A stretch of 64,000 nucleotides of DNA from Tubiluchus corallicola (GCA_030141605.1 JAQGDQ010000332.1:70001-134000); one strand, 5' to 3'; shown: positions 49,040 to 61,445, numbered from the stretch's first letter. Notes: generated from the letters alone by a model not told the origin. Numbers and translations are program-made.

Positions 49040-51079
49040 CATGCCACTTTTCGCAAGAAAAACTCTGTTGTCACTACAACTCTAAGTTACTAGACATTAT
49101 AATGGTGTTAAGCATCATTACAAATCTATAGGCCAGTGTACAGTCTTTCATTATTGAAATAGTTACAGCCATAGATCTGTGTAGCTACAAAGTCTTCGTG
49201 GCTTTAATAAAATGATATTTGGACGATGACATGGAAGTAAGCAGCTTTACAGAACTTTTAGTCTCATGTTTATATAGCTTTCTATGTCATTATGATATTG
49301 TTTAGAAGTGGACAGTTTGACGTCGGAATTTAAATTTTTTGGCTTGTTTATCGAATGCTTTAGGTTGCGCCAGACGAGGAATTTGATTTTCAGTTAATTC
49401 CAGTTCAGTCATTTGCGTATAGCCAGTCATCCGCATTTATTATCCAGGCGAAAATTTTCAATAAAAGTTATTGGAAAAAACACTGGTTACGCATAAATCA
49501 ACTCTGTAACAAACTAGCTAACCCGATTATTATATTGTTATTTTGTATAGGTTTTATTTTATTTTCGTGTTTACACAATACAGTACAATTTAGGAAAATG
49601 AACGCGTTATATAAATATAGCTTAATAAGACGGAATAAAAATGCAAACATAACAACATTTAGTGAAACAAATGAAACAATGATCCAGCCTAATTTAGTGA
49701 AAGAAATAAGGGCAACGAGAGACCAAAGGTCATTGACCCAGAAGATCTTAAATCGAAATCAAATTTTAAGCAGTTTAAACAATTATCCTTGCCACAATAA
49801 CTTGAGCCAAAAATGAAGCCTAACAATTCTCAAGCAATATTTACTGAATAGAATTTTAATCATTTTAAAACAAGCACGCTTCAGTAACGGGTTATGCCCT
49901 CTTATAAATATCTGTCTTTATACACAGAATATAGGTCGACTATTATGTTTGTTGCCACAAATAAATAAATGCCGGACATTACACGAAGGCATTTAATTCG
50001 TGTAATTCATTAAAAATAAGTAGACACAATCTAGAAATAGGATTTCGCTATAGTATTTAATTGACAAATGTTCTCACGGTGACCTCTTATTGCGCATAGC
50101 ATACAAAATTCGCGTCGTTCTAAATCTGCGGGCATCTTAGTTGAAAATATTGATAATGTCACTTCAGCTTCTATGCTGAGTTTTTATGTAAATCAAAATA
50201 AAAAAAACGTTGACGATGATAATAACGATGAAGTGAAGGCAACTATGATTGATCTTGATGATGATGACGAATATAGAGGTAGTGGTAGTGGTAGTGGTAC
50301 GTGGTGACGGTGGCAGCAGCGATGGTTGTGTTAATGGTGGTTGTTGGTGGCAATGATATATACATATATATATATCATTGAATTGTTTAAATATATAGAG
50401 ATTAAACTGAAAGATGAACTTAAGTTTATTAAAAACTGGCTCCTTGTGAATAAATACGCCTTTATCTCGGGGATCATTAAGGCAATCTTGTATGGCTCGA
50501 AGCATCGACTTAATTTTCGTGTATCGTATATTAGATAAAAAAAGGTACAAAATAAGACCAATTTTACTTGTCTTGTTGCAAATTTAGATCAGTGTCTTTT
50601 ATGGAAGTCCATGACTGTGAGAATATGTATTAGATAAAATTAATTCAAAGTTTAAATTTTTGCACCGTAGGCCCTCATGGTAAATTTTTGAACAAAAATA
50701 CCAAATAAAACTTTTGGTGCAACAATCACTTTGATTATGGCAGCCCAGCTTAATATTCAAGTTTTAGTCAGGTTATATGAAAAAGAAATTTAAAAAACTT
50801 GCTACATTAACTTGTGAGATTCGTCTCAAATTTGACATCTCAAGCACACGTCGCAAATGTAATGATGATAATGTAAAGTTGCAGGAGTCTGGGAAATTTC
50901 TTATTGAGTCTTTTTATCACATCTATATCAGTCTTGTAGTGTTTAATTATTATTTCGTTTTCTTTTGTAAGCGGTATGGGTTTATTTTTAATATCTAATA
51001 AAAGTTTTAAAAAAATTAAATACGATAAATAAATAAATGAATAAAATAAAAGCAACGTGTCCGTAAAGACAATACAATA
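49040..51079. other. intergenic region between genes B and C, left part
   Basis: No conserved gene. It contains a GGT-rich tract (50276-50350), adjoining a 30-base AT hairpin CAATGATATATA..TATATCATTG (50351-50380). A Thr-rich frame on the - strand over the tract was considered as a last exon for gene C and rejected. Confidence 0.4.
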
Positions 51080-51475
51080 AGCCGTTTCACAGTTTCAGCG
51101 ATGGGTGAAGATCGTGAAAAGGTCAAAGGTTAAATGTATCAGACAACGCATTTGTGTACATTTGACATCGCCTCGCAGTACATAATATTGTAATAGTAAT
51201 AGTTTTAACAGCTAGCTAGAACCTTACCTAGTATATTTTTCTTGTTCTCAAGCAAGATCCTGCTAGTAAATCACTCTATGCACAGATTAATGCATAATTA
51301 TGTAAAGTCCAGGTAAAACAACTTGAGGTTACTGAACTGATGCAGCAGACGCTTTGCACCACACACATGTCACGTGACGGTTGTAGTTAAGACGCGTTGC
51401 TGTGGTACACTTAACCTTTGACCTGCAGCAACTGCGAGTGTGCACAACGAAAATGTGAAAAGGCTTTTTAATCTA
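51080..51475 (-). repeat. ~400 bp repeat, copy 2 (inverted relative to 38440-38850)
   Basis: Reverse-complement partner of the block at 38440-38850, collinear over its whole length with a similar order of landmarks. Together they bracket gene B and most of gene A. Confidence 0.75.
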
Positions 51476-51559
51476 ATATTTTGTTTTCTTTTCATTTTTG
51501 TGGGCTTGTTGACAATATCTACCATGGAATTTTTATTTTTGGATTTTTCAGTAAAAATT

Positions 51560-51850
51560 AGTGAATGTTATTATATGGCAAAATGATCATATCATATTTT
51601 ACCCTGTTAAAGTTACATACAAATTGGATAAAAATCCTTGGCACTATAGCTTTCTAAAAAGGGCCTACTTTTTATGTCCATCCAATGATGACCTGAATGA
51701 AAGTTTATTTAATCTAAAAAGATCACATACAGATTGGGTGTCCTCGGTGTAAACATCTTCTATATGCTGATGATACCTGTACGCTAAAATCTACAGGCTT
51801 TCTACATCTACAGACAATCTACATAAAACACTTATGGCCACGTATTTTTG
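51560..51850 (+). mobile_element. LINE reverse transcriptase remnant with YADD box
   Basis: The frame KHLLYADDTCTLKS (from 51750) is the active-site YADD box of a non-LTR reverse transcriptase. Flanking frames are broken by stops. Confidence 0.6.
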
Positions 51851-52430
51851 AAAATAGTGCCATACTCTCAACTCAGCAGTGTGCTATATAATGAAGTCTC
51901 TGATGACTTTAATATAAATAAAATGAATCGTTTGCCATGCATTATTGCTAGACCCAATATCTCATTAAATAAATTCTTCTAATATGTGAAATCTATATTT
52001 TCCCATTTATTCTGTAGCAACACACATCAGACATTCAAACAATGCAAAGCAATAATGAAGTTACTAATATAACTTAAGTATTATGCTAATGTTTATTAAA
52101 TGAATTATTTAGGTTCACGTGTATAGCACAATTAAATTATGTCTACTAACTGTGCAGTGGTCTTTATTTTTCATTTTTATTTCAGCTATTTTAATAACAT
52201 GTAATAAAGGGGCATTGGTAGTTCTAAAACTGCAAAAAAACTTGGTACAAGTGCTGCACAATATTTAAACTACTAGCAATTTGTAATATTATGTGTAGTT
52301 CTTTTAATGCAGAATTTAAGCAAGCTCCTTCACCAGTCGAATTAACACTCCAATCAAGTTGTAAAGACAACAAAAGATAGGCTGGTACGCCGAATCATTT
52401 GCATATTCACATTTAGAATCTCTGCGCACT
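51851..52430. other. 3' flank of gene C
   Basis: AT-rich, no gene seen. If gene C ends at its TGA (52431-52433) this is its 3' UTR and flank. Confidence 0.4.
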
Positions 52431-55343
52431 TCACGTGCAAAACGATAACCATGCCTCGTGTAAAGTAGTTAATGCAGCTACGATGCTAGCAGTTCCTGTT
52501 GTAGCAGTAGTTGTCAGAGTAGAGATCATCTGATCGATGCTCGTAATGGTAGACATAAGTCCTGAGACGTCACTGAGCATCTGGCGGATGCTCGTTATTT
52601 CTGTAGCCTGATTATCCAGCTTTTCATGTAGTTTGTTTAAATCGGCGATTACGTCATCAAGTTTTGCGTTAACCTCTGCAACGGTGGTGAGTAGATCATT
52701 GTTCAAAGCCACATCCGTCTTCACGTCCGACTCCAACCATGTAACTTTTCTGTCCACTGTTGCTGCGATTAGACTAAAAATATTTTCTAATCTAAGCACC
52801 ATTTTAACGTTGTCAATCAAATTTTGGACACCAGACAACAGTGTTGAGGCAAGCGCGGTTAAGGCGTCAATGTCAATCGATCCCAGTTTACTATTTACAC
52901 TTTGGATAAATGTTTTTGCTTGAGTAATATCTGAATTAATAGTGACAGTATTGCTGTTTACGTCATTTACGTTTGCCATAACAACTAACAATTCAGACTG
53001 AGTGCTTGTCACAATACTATCTAAGTCATCGACCTTTTTATGAATTTTTGCAATTGTCCTCAACATGCTGTTAACCGTGCCTGTTACTACTAAAAGAAAT
53101 TTTTCTGCGTCGGCAACTAAAGCTAAAAAATCATCGGCCTTGCCATTAGCAGTTGTGATATGGCTGCTTAAACTGCTCGCGTCTGTTAATGAGCTAGGTA
53201 CTAAGTCACTAATTGCATTGAGCTTCTCATAAAGCGAAAAGAAATCTGCGGTTATATGCCAAGCAGAAAAAATTAAACTGATTACGCTTTTGTTGAGTGT
53301 TTCCTTTAGAGACGCATCTCCTTCAAGCACATAATCTTGTCCCTCCTCGGGTGCCTCGATATTCGTCAGTGATGTGAACTCTCCTTCTAACTCTTCTTTT
53401 GTTATTGAACCTATTGTATCTAGTGAAGAAGCTAAATCTGTTACTGCATGACGGACAATTTCATCCACTAACGTATCAAGGCCATGTGAATCTCCTAAAA
53501 CTGGCGGCACAATTGCAATATTTGGGGCTTGTGAAAAATTTTGATCAGACGCTGTTTCGGTCGTGGCTATATCTTGTTGCATCGTAAGAATACCTGTTGA
53601 TGATGCAACTGTAGTCTCTGCTGCGTTTGTTGCCTCAGTTTCATTTGACGTTAATAAAACTGCTGTAGTTTCTACTGTCTCACTCTCGTTGTCATTCTCG
53701 GTTATATCTTGTTCCACCATAAGAATACCTGTTGATGCAGCTGTGGTCTCTGCTGTGTTTGTTGAATCAATTTCACTTGACGTTAATAAAACTGCTGTAG
53801 TTTCTACTGTCTCACTCTCGTTGTCATTCTCGGTTATATCTTGTTCCACCATAAGAATACCTGTTGATGCAGCTGTGGTCTCTGCTGTGTTTGTTGAATC
53901 AATTTCACTTGACGTTAATAAAACTGCTGTAGTTTCTACTGTTTCACTCTCGTTGTCATTCTCGGTTATATCTTGTTCCACCGTAAGAATACCTGTTGAT
54001 GCAGCTGTGGTCTCTGCTGTGTTTGTTGCCTCAATTTCACTTGACGTTAATAAAACTGCGGTAGTTTCTACTGTCTCACTCTCGTTGTCATTCTCGGTTA
54101 TATCTTGTTCCACCGTAAGAATACCTGTTGATGCAGCTGTGGTCTCTGCTGTGTTTGTTGCATCAATTTCACTTGACGTTAATAAAACTGCGGTAGTTTC
54201 TACTGTCTCACTCTCGTTGTCATTCTCGGTTATATCTTGTTCCACCGTAAGAATACCTGTTGATGCAGATGTGGTCTCTGCTGTGTTTGTTGAATCAATT
54301 TCACTTGACGTTAATAAAACTGCTGTAGTTTCTACTGTCTCACTTTCGTTGTCATTCTCGGTTATATCTTGTTCCACCGTAAGAATACCTGTTGATGCAG
54401 CTGTGGTCTCTGCTGTGTTTGTTGCCTCAGCTTCAATTGACGTTAATAAAACTGCTGTAGATTCTGTTCTAAGCGTGTTACCCGTATTCATTGATGATGT
54501 AGATACTGTCTCACTCTCGATGTCATTTTCGGTCATATCTTGTTGCATCATAGAATTGCTTACAGATTCCTCTCCATTTTGAAACTGCGCCATGCTTTCA
54601 ACGTCATTCTGCTCTTGCCTTATCTGATCTGTTATGCCACTTTCTGGAGAAGAGACATTTGACAGTGGCTGGAAAATTTCTTCAGAAATAGTTTGCCCAC
54701 TGAGTAATCCACTTGTAATATTGTCAAAATCGTTTTCATCTGAAGCATCTGTAATTCTAATTTCATCAGTCTGTCCGAGCGCCGATGAAACTGTGATCGC
54801 ATTTACGGAATTTGTTTGTCCTGTTGTTTCTGAATCAGTATTTTCAGTTGTAGTGTGCATTGTCATTACTGCAGCTGTTGCTTGACTTCCAAAATCTGTT
54901 TTCCCTGCATCTAGTGCGTTTGTTGTAATGTCTGTAGTTTGTTTAGTTACACTTACTGCATGTGTCGTCACTTCAGCTTGCTCCGTCATTTCTGAAGTTC
55001 TAGCTTGGCCCTCAGTTTCATTTTGGTTGACCGCTTGTAACACTGCTTGCAGTATCGGTTGCAATACGCTTTGTAGCATTTCAAAAGCACTACTTGAACC
55101 TCCATTAGTTTGTGTGTTTGGTGGTGATCCTATTGTAGTTGTAACTGCAGTGCTTGTCAACTCGTTGTTTCTTTGCTCCTCTTCGGCTAGTGCTTCTCTA
55201 GTTTGAACTTTAGTTTCTACCACTACTGAAGACATTTCCGATGTTCCTTCGGTTGCATTTATTAGTGTTTGTTGTGCATCAGTTTCTTGTAAAATTACTG
55301 TTGTAACTAGTAACGTGATAATCCAGAAATGCGAGAAACGCAT
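52431..55343 (-). CDS. gene C: large secreted protein, 44-residue acidic repeats plus family core
   Basis: Function unknown; 970 residues. Signal peptide MRFSHFWIITLLVTTVILQE, cleavage near TDA. Residues ~25-270 are Thr/Ser/Glu/Gln-rich and probably disordered. Residues ~268-590 hold seven repeat segments spaced exactly 132 bp (44 residues) apart, unit TENDNESETVETTAVLLTS then EIDSTNTAETTAASTGIL. The last ~360 residues are the family core: IHKKVD, 138 residues on LHEK, 65 residues on the only cysteine (LSFCT), then TGA. Where A and B have a splice donor after the cysteine, C has a stop two codons on. A TATA-like TTTATAAG (55370-55377) lies about 27 bases before the ATG, giving a very short leader. 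The Thr/Ser-rich repeats would suit dense O-glycosylation (inference). Confidence 0.85.
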   Translation of the reverse strand: MRFSHFWIITLLVTTVILQETDAQQTLINATEGTSEMSSVVVETKVQTREALAEEEQRNNELTSTAVTTTIGSPPNTQTNGGSSSAFEMLQSVLQPILQAVLQAVNQNETEGQARTSEMTEQAEVTTHAVSVTKQTTDITTNALDAGKTDFGSQATAAVMTMHTTTENTDSETTGQTNSVNAITVSSALGQTDEIRITDASDENDFDNITSGLLSGQTISEEIFQPLSNVSSPESGITDQIRQEQNDVESMAQFQNGEESVSNSMMQQDMTENDIESETVSTSSMNTGNTLRTESTAVLLTSIEAEATNTAETTAASTGILTVEQDITENDNESETVETTAVLLTSSEIDSTNTAETTSASTGILTVEQDITENDNESETVETTAVLLTSSEIDATNTAETTAASTGILTVEQDITENDNESETVETTAVLLTSSEIEATNTAETTAASTGILTVEQDITENDNESETVETTAVLLTSSEIDSTNTAETTAASTGILMVEQDITENDNESETVETTAVLLTSSEIDSTNTAETTAASTGILMVEQDITENDNESETVETTAVLLTSNETEATNAAETTVASSTGILTMQQDIATTETASDQNFSQAPNIAIVPPVLGDSHGLDTLVDEIVRHAVTDLASSLDTIGSITKEELEGEFTSLTNIEAPEEGQDYVLEGDASLKETLNKSVISLIFSAWHITADFFSLYEKLNAISDLVPSSLTDASSLSSHITTANGKADDFLALVADAEKFLLVVTGTVNSMLRTIAKIHKKVDDLDSIVTSTQSELLVVMANVNDVNSNTVTINSDITQAKTFIQSVNSKLGSIDIDALTALASTLLSGVQNLIDNVKMVLRLENIFSLIAATVDRKVTWLESDVKTDVALNNDLLTTVAEVNAKLDDVIADLNKLHEKLDNQATEITSIRQMLSDVSGLMSTITSIDQMISTLTTTATTGTASIVAALTTLHEAWLSFCT
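53570..54540 (-). repeat. 132 bp coding tandem repeat in gene C
   Basis: The anchor GTTAAT recurs at 53650, 53782, 53914, 54046, 54178, 54310 and 54442, exactly 132 bp apart. Adjacent units differ by few bases, chiefly at the SEIDS/SEIEA and GILTV/GILMV positions. The outermost units are more diverged, as expected for unequal crossing-over in the middle of the array. The antisense strand is also open, which is a composition effect. Confidence 0.95.
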
Positions 55344-55450
55344 TGTGGAGACTCGTGTGCGCGTTTAGTCTTATAAACTCAACAACAGTTCTCGCGAAAT
55401 GCGCCGCTTTGCAATCTGTTAAATCCCATTCTTACAATTCTACATTTATG

Positions 55451-55496
55451 AATAATTCATTAGGAAAACAAATCTATGTTCCAAGCCATTAGGTCA
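55451..55496 (-). promoter_or_regulatory. upstream motif block of gene C
   Basis: AATAATTCAT (55451-55460) and GCCATTAGGTCA (55485-55496), 108 bases before the ATG, in the same order as upstream of gene A. Confidence 0.45.
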
Positions 55497-55499
55497 GTT

Positions 55500-58199
55500 G
55501 CAAAACATACTAAAACGGCATGACAGACCTTTCACATACGTTGGTGACCTCAATTCTAATGAACTTGTTATTGGAAGTTTTAGAGCAGAATCCTGCTTTC
55601 GAACTGATATTTTTCTTCAGTTATTCTGGTATATGACTGTCTTATAAAGAACGCACTACATTCCCCATTACGCATGCGTTTTATTCCTTATCATTTTATG
55701 TGGTTTACAAAATATCGGCAACTTTTCTAAGCACACAAATATATGTCACCGGTTATATTTTCATTTTTGTCACGTTCATTTAATCATGTCCTAATGCGAA
55801 TATCATTTTTAATCAATTTCGTTGGGTCAGTGCACAACTTCAAAGAATAATTAATATGGTAAGCCTATATGTAATGGAAAACGTTACTTGTGATGCCAGG
55901 CACGGTTCACCGGGAAAGCATACATAGCTCGAGAAATAATGGCGGTACTGATAACAAAATGACAATTTTGAATTGAGTGCTTTACTTTTACGGTTCACTA
56001 GTTTTTAGTACAAGTTGTGAACAGAAGTTATCGAGCAATTAGGTTTTTTTGTATTAGACCTTTTAGTGAGTGCAGAAGCCCGCATTTTCAAGTACGTTGA
56101 ATTCTATTACGGTCATAATTAGGATGAGCTCAAGTCATTTCTTATTGTTTTGAGATATTATTGCCTACAGATAAATTTAATTGTGTGGCAATATTACCGT
56201 TATCACTACCCAATCATTAATAATTGAATTTCTGCTAAATTACGTCTTGCTGAAAATAGCTGCCTTAATTCCGTTCGTGAATAGAATGGCCCGTTCTCAG
56301 CTATGCTTATTAATGTATGTCACCTTAGTGTAATTACGTGCGATTTTAGTAGATTTTTTTATTGGCTGTCATTTTACCACCCGTTAGATTTACAGAAGTA
56401 AAAATTTAGGTTAGGATGTGTTACATAATTCTGTATTATATATAAGTCTCTTTGTTTTTCCCGCCGCTCTTTAAGTGATAACTGAATCAATATAGAGGAT
56501 TGCTGTCTTCTTTATAATTAGGCGTGCATCGATTACTAGATTGTTTTCCTTGCCTTCCTCCCCTATAGCTGCCACCAGATTCGGTCTTGGATAACCTGTG
56601 TTCTTGGCGCCAAGTAGTCATGCAATGAAGAATGCAGTAGAGAATAATGGAAGCCATTTCGTAAACCTCTAGCTCGATCAGTTAAAAAAATCTTAGCTGC
56701 GATATGGAAGCAAATTGCACTTTACAACGCTTGTGGTAACTATACTCGTATGAATTTGCTCAAGTTTTGTTCCATTACATGTATCGACACAGACCTGTAC
56801 TGCCTTCGACATAAACAAATGTCGGCAGGTGTAGTTATTTAATTTCTATTCCGATTTATAAAATTACATGAAATGCTTGAGTCTTTAAATTTAATTTTTA
56901 TTATAGATAAATTAAAATACTCAAAGCATACTTTGATAGTGGTACAACACGATCAAATTCAATGCGCCCTACAAAAGCGGTAACGTTGAACAACGAGAAT
57001 CCATGTATTGCGAAGGTGACATACAACACCGTTGGCAACACTCCAGACGGAAAACAAAAATATCTATTCATTATAGTCCCAGCTATTACTAACATCAAAT
57101 TTAAAACTTATTCAAAATTCCAGTCTAATTCTGTTACATAATTGCAAAAAAATGCCACAGGTTGAAAAATGTAGTTTAAAGGGGGAGAAGCCTAGCTGAA
57201 TGGTCCGAGGTTCTAAAATACCTTTTCTTTATTAACCAGTGCCGAAAAACGTGAGTAAAAAAGAAACATATTTACGTGAAGAGCACTGTACTCACTTGTA
57301 CATATGACTGCTATGAAAAAGAGAAACAGTTAATTGCAATGCTGACATATACATTTTACATATTTACATACAGACACAACAGTGCAAACAAACAAACAAT
57401 ATTAATCTGTGTAATTGTAAACTAATCAAATAATTTATAACTAAGCCGTCTAGAACAGGGGTAATGTCTGTGCTTTCTATAACACAGTATCTGCACATTA
57501 CCAATGAGTTTGGATGAGAATAGGATAAGGACATTCATATATACCTAGAAATAAGCAAATTACAAGAGTAAAATTACGTACACCATAAACATTATATTTA
57601 CAAGGTCAGGACCGGTCAGAACTGGATTCTACTTATGCATAAGGATTCGGCAAGTGTTTGACGTAAATCGCGACTGTGTTACACCTGCAACAGTCCGCGA
57701 CAATAACCAACCTAACCAATCAACGCGGAACAGCTAAATTATAATATTTGTACCACAATCTACAGTTTGATAATTACAGATTAAACAGTTTCTTCATCTG
57801 TAGGAGAAAATTGCAATTACAAAATATTAAAATATATAGCATAAATGCTAGGCAAGCTTTTGAAACAGTTCTGATCATTTAATTTTAATACTAACAAATC
57901 ATAACTAATCTACAGGATATTATTTCAGTTCTTCCAACTCAATACAAATTTTCACCATCACTTATGCCTTAATTTATACAATACTAATCTAATGCTTGAA
58001 TGAGTCAGTACATGTATTGTGGCCCCATCTAGTACTACTGATCACCAAAATAGCAAACTGACAGGGCATCTCGGGCAAACTAGTTTAAACATTATCCACT
58101 CAGCGACGCTACGATGCCGAAAAGGATGTTCGTCAAGTCTGGGAAGTTCTGCGTGTTCTTAAAGCAAAACCTGACCTGTTTTAATCTTAATCTTAATCT
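55500..58199. other. intergenic DNA, no gene supported
   Basis: AT-rich, no conserved protein. A hexamer run (TCTTAA)n at about 58179-58208 abuts the left end of the second copy of the 600 bp repeat. Confidence 0.45.
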
Positions 58200-58815
58200 T
58201 AATCTTAAGCAAATCTTAAACTGTAGCTCAAAACAATCTACTCTTTAAGATATTGAAAGGAAACATACTATTTTTCTCAAAAATGACTTACGCAAAAGAA
58301 TTATTACCATGCAAATGCAATTTCGCATACGCGCCAATAGTTCTTCGCTGTTACATGCATTTTGCTACTCGCCAGTTAGGCAGATACTAGCGAATGCATT
58401 TCGAAATTGCGGTGCACAAAAAACAGGTACTGCACCTCTCAGTTCAAAAGTGTTCGTTTGTGACGTAATGCACACGTTAGACAGCTCATTCTTGAGCATT
58501 CAATTTGAGCGGTCAATTTTAAATTTGAATTTTTACCTTAAAACTTGCCTAATTTTAGTACAACACACTAAATATCGTACAGTAGCACTGTACTTCAATT
58601 TTGCAAACACGTGCAACACGCTCGCGGAATGTTTTTGCTGTTGAAAATTGCGTTAGTTTGTGATGTCATCAATAGATGGGCTCGCCCTTCATTAATTACA
58701 GTTTTAATCTACTATTTAATTATCAGAAACGCGTTTGCAGTATTATTGGTATTAAAATCTATACTTTTACCGTACTTGAAAATGGGGTAGTACATATGAA
58801 AAATCATCCTATCTC
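58200..58815 (+). repeat. dispersed ~600 bp repeat, copy 2
   Basis: Direct-orientation partner of 1950-2545 with shared landmarks in the same order and similar spacing. The 111-codon open frame inside it is not conserved in copy 1, which argues against coding. Confidence 0.7.
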
Positions 58816-61445
58816 CCTTTAAGCTGAGAAATAAACAAAAAAATTAGCTAGTACAAGATGTTGATGCTACATAATTATTGCAAACATGCGCAGTACAACA
58901 TACACACGAAACACGCACAATAACTGATCAAAGATTTTGACTCTGATGTAAAAAGCTGCATTCTGCCATCATCAATAACACGTGAATTTTTACAAAATTA
59001 TAGTCCTGCAGCATTATACAGAAATGTATTCGAAAAATTCAAAACTCGTAATAAATCTTGCTTTGTTCTCCACAATTTATTACAGCAGTTTGTAAGATCC
59101 ACGTTTCGCTTTACAAAATAATGGAATTTACTTTTAGGTGATTAACCAACCAACTTACTTTGTAAATGTATTTTTATTTTTACTGAAGTTACTAAAATGT
59201 TGTCTTTATAATGTTTATGTATATGAGTTAATTCATTATCTCCGGATTGTAATTGAGCCAATTGTTTTATCAAATGAAGTGTGATATTTATTGTGATGTC
59301 CTTTATTCTTTTCTTGGCACTTTCTCCTACTTGGCACTTGCACCGTGGAAATACATGTATCAGTCGCAGTCTGTTTTGCAAATTCACTGTATATATGAAG
59401 TTAAACTAAACTAAAGTAACTGCTTAACTAAAAATCTCACTCGTAACTCACAAGTCGCAAACTGCGTGTTCACTGAGTTAGTCAGTCAGCCATTCATACC
59501 ACTTTGTTTAGTAATCAATTAGTAAATCAGATGTGAAATAGAAAAATAGTAAGTTAAACAATCAGTATATATGTCGCTGAGTCAGTCAAAAAAATTAGCG
59601 AGTTAATTAGTTGGTCCAGCAGTTGGTACTTAATCAGCCAATTATTAAGTTTTAATTTTATAATCGCGAATTACCCAGTGGATGAATAATTAATGGATAA
59701 TAATAAAAAATGACTGAATAAAAAACTGATAAGATAGCTTTTAGTTATTATTGACTCACCCAGCTTGTTCAGCGTATCACATGCGATGTCTCGCGATTCT
59801 GGTAGCTCCTATGCAGGTACGCATCCATTTCGCCGTTTGACAGTTCTCTAGTTAAATATCTGTACTTTGTTAATACGTTATTCATAAACAAATTGTTTTT
59901 ACTGGCCAGTGGTATTCGCCACTATTACAGTTCGCGCCAGCGGCACGCTTCGCCAATATTAACATTTGTTTTTTTGTTTTTTTTGTTTGTTTGTTTTTTG
60001 TGCAACTTTTTTATGCTGGTTTAGCCTTCCAACTTCTTTTATTTTTTAGTTTTTTTATTCATGGTATACACGATATATTGTACACGGATATACAATCGAA
60101 ACTGAATTTGACTGTCGACAAAGAAATTGCCAAGAAAGAAAGAGCAACACAGCAAACATTTCTCTCTGTGTCTCTCGTTCTTCTTTATATTTTCGTATTC
60201 TTTCTTTCAGTTTTCTTTCTTCCCCTTTCTTTTTCTGCTCCCCTTCTCTTTCACTGTCTATATTACTGAGGTTTGGCTCCGCACCAATTGCCAGTGCCAT
60301 GGCACAGGCCTTTCTCTTCTGATCTTCAAGATAGTAGAATCTGACATAGGCACTTGACCTGGACTCAAGATCGGTGCTCAGATGACGGCGTATCCCCATA
60401 TACAAGGTCATGACCAGTTTTCTTAAGCCTGTCGGGTGAAAATCTATTTTTTACTGAGACCAACAGACTTTTCAATGTGTTCGTGGATGCATTTCCCGAC
60501 TGCCCGCCCTGTGAGATGCTTTGCCGTATGAAAATTAGGAAAGAGCAAAAGTCAGTTGGGAAACCTTCGACATTGGAACACGTGCGCTTTACCCAGGTTT
60601 CAGGACAATGAGAGGGTGACAGGCTCTCTCGCAACCATACTTTTGTGTTTTACTACTTCAAACACGCACTTGCTTCATTGTCTTCACTGCCGCCCTCAGA
60701 AAACTTCATTGCAATAGCTCATGGGCGTGTTGCGTTGTCTACAGATATGGATCTAGTGACCATTTGCTGGCAGCGGTCAACTGATCCATATATAAAGGCA
60801 CAGATATGAAAAAATCTTTTTAATAACTCAGGGTGAAAAAGAACCACGAAAATTGATGTGCTATTAATAGGTATGCAATTATATCCTAATTTGTGAGTCG
60901 TGGGCCACACAACTTCACGACTCATAGATATGACCTTTTTAAAAGTGACCATTTTTTGTGAATAACTTTTAAATCTTCCCCATATGGGGACACCAAAGCT
61001 TGAATGAAGGTAGTTAATGTCCAGTACGGTGCAACCCTATAACGAATGGGTAAAAGTGGTTAGCAACCTTCATTTGTCAGCTCCCACCACCTTGTAACCA
61101 CATATGTTATAAGTGTGACCAACAAAGGTAGGAATAATGGGCCGTGGCGCTGCAAGTTTTTATAGGTGGCATCTGGGTGACACCTCGTTGGATAGAAATC
61201 GACAGCAGTAGCACCACTGGCCGCCATCTAGGTGGTGCTTCTGTCTTGACTAATAGGGGTAAATTTAAACAACGGCCATTAAATTTTGGCCGTCGTAGAT
61301 CTGATGGGGTGTTCGTCAGGTGATTCCATAAGGGTTTCTTCGAGAGTTATGGCTTCCCTTTTTAGTCATGTACCTTTGTACCATATATTAAGTAAAGTAC
61401 CGACACGAGTTTGGAAAAACGGCCATAGTGTGGAATTATTATAAT
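58816..61445. other. intergenic DNA with a possible decayed ORF
   Basis: On the - strand between 60950 and 60250, three broken frames in series (CPETWVKRTCSNVEGF, then SAYVRFYYLEDQKRKACAM) look like one protein interrupted by frameshifts and stops. I do not recognise it; a dead transposon ORF is possible. A poly-pyrimidine stretch follows at 60160-60260. Confidence 0.3.

Noticed and set aside
50164-50550. Thr-rich frame on the - strand considered as a tail exon of gene C
   Set aside because: The acceptor available (ATCTTTCAG) is phase 0 and does not fit the phase-2 donor left in gene C. The frame with the His/Tyr end has an upstream stop. The sequence is a GGT/ACC simple repeat.
53563-54582. 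339-codon open frame on the + strand opposite gene C
   Set aside because: Shadow of the 132 bp coding repeat; the repeat unit lacks stops on both strands. The - strand frame has the signal peptide and the family core.
57185-57260. tRNA-like fragment (CCTAGCTGAATGGTCCGAGG)
   Set aside because: It resembles a D-arm of a leucine or serine tRNA by eye, but no anticodon stem, T-arm or acceptor pairing follows.
60055-60411. 118-codon frame ending in a Lys/Glu/Arg-rich tail
   Set aside because: The tail is a purine-rich low-complexity tract, and the front part is one of several broken frames. No intact gene can be claimed.
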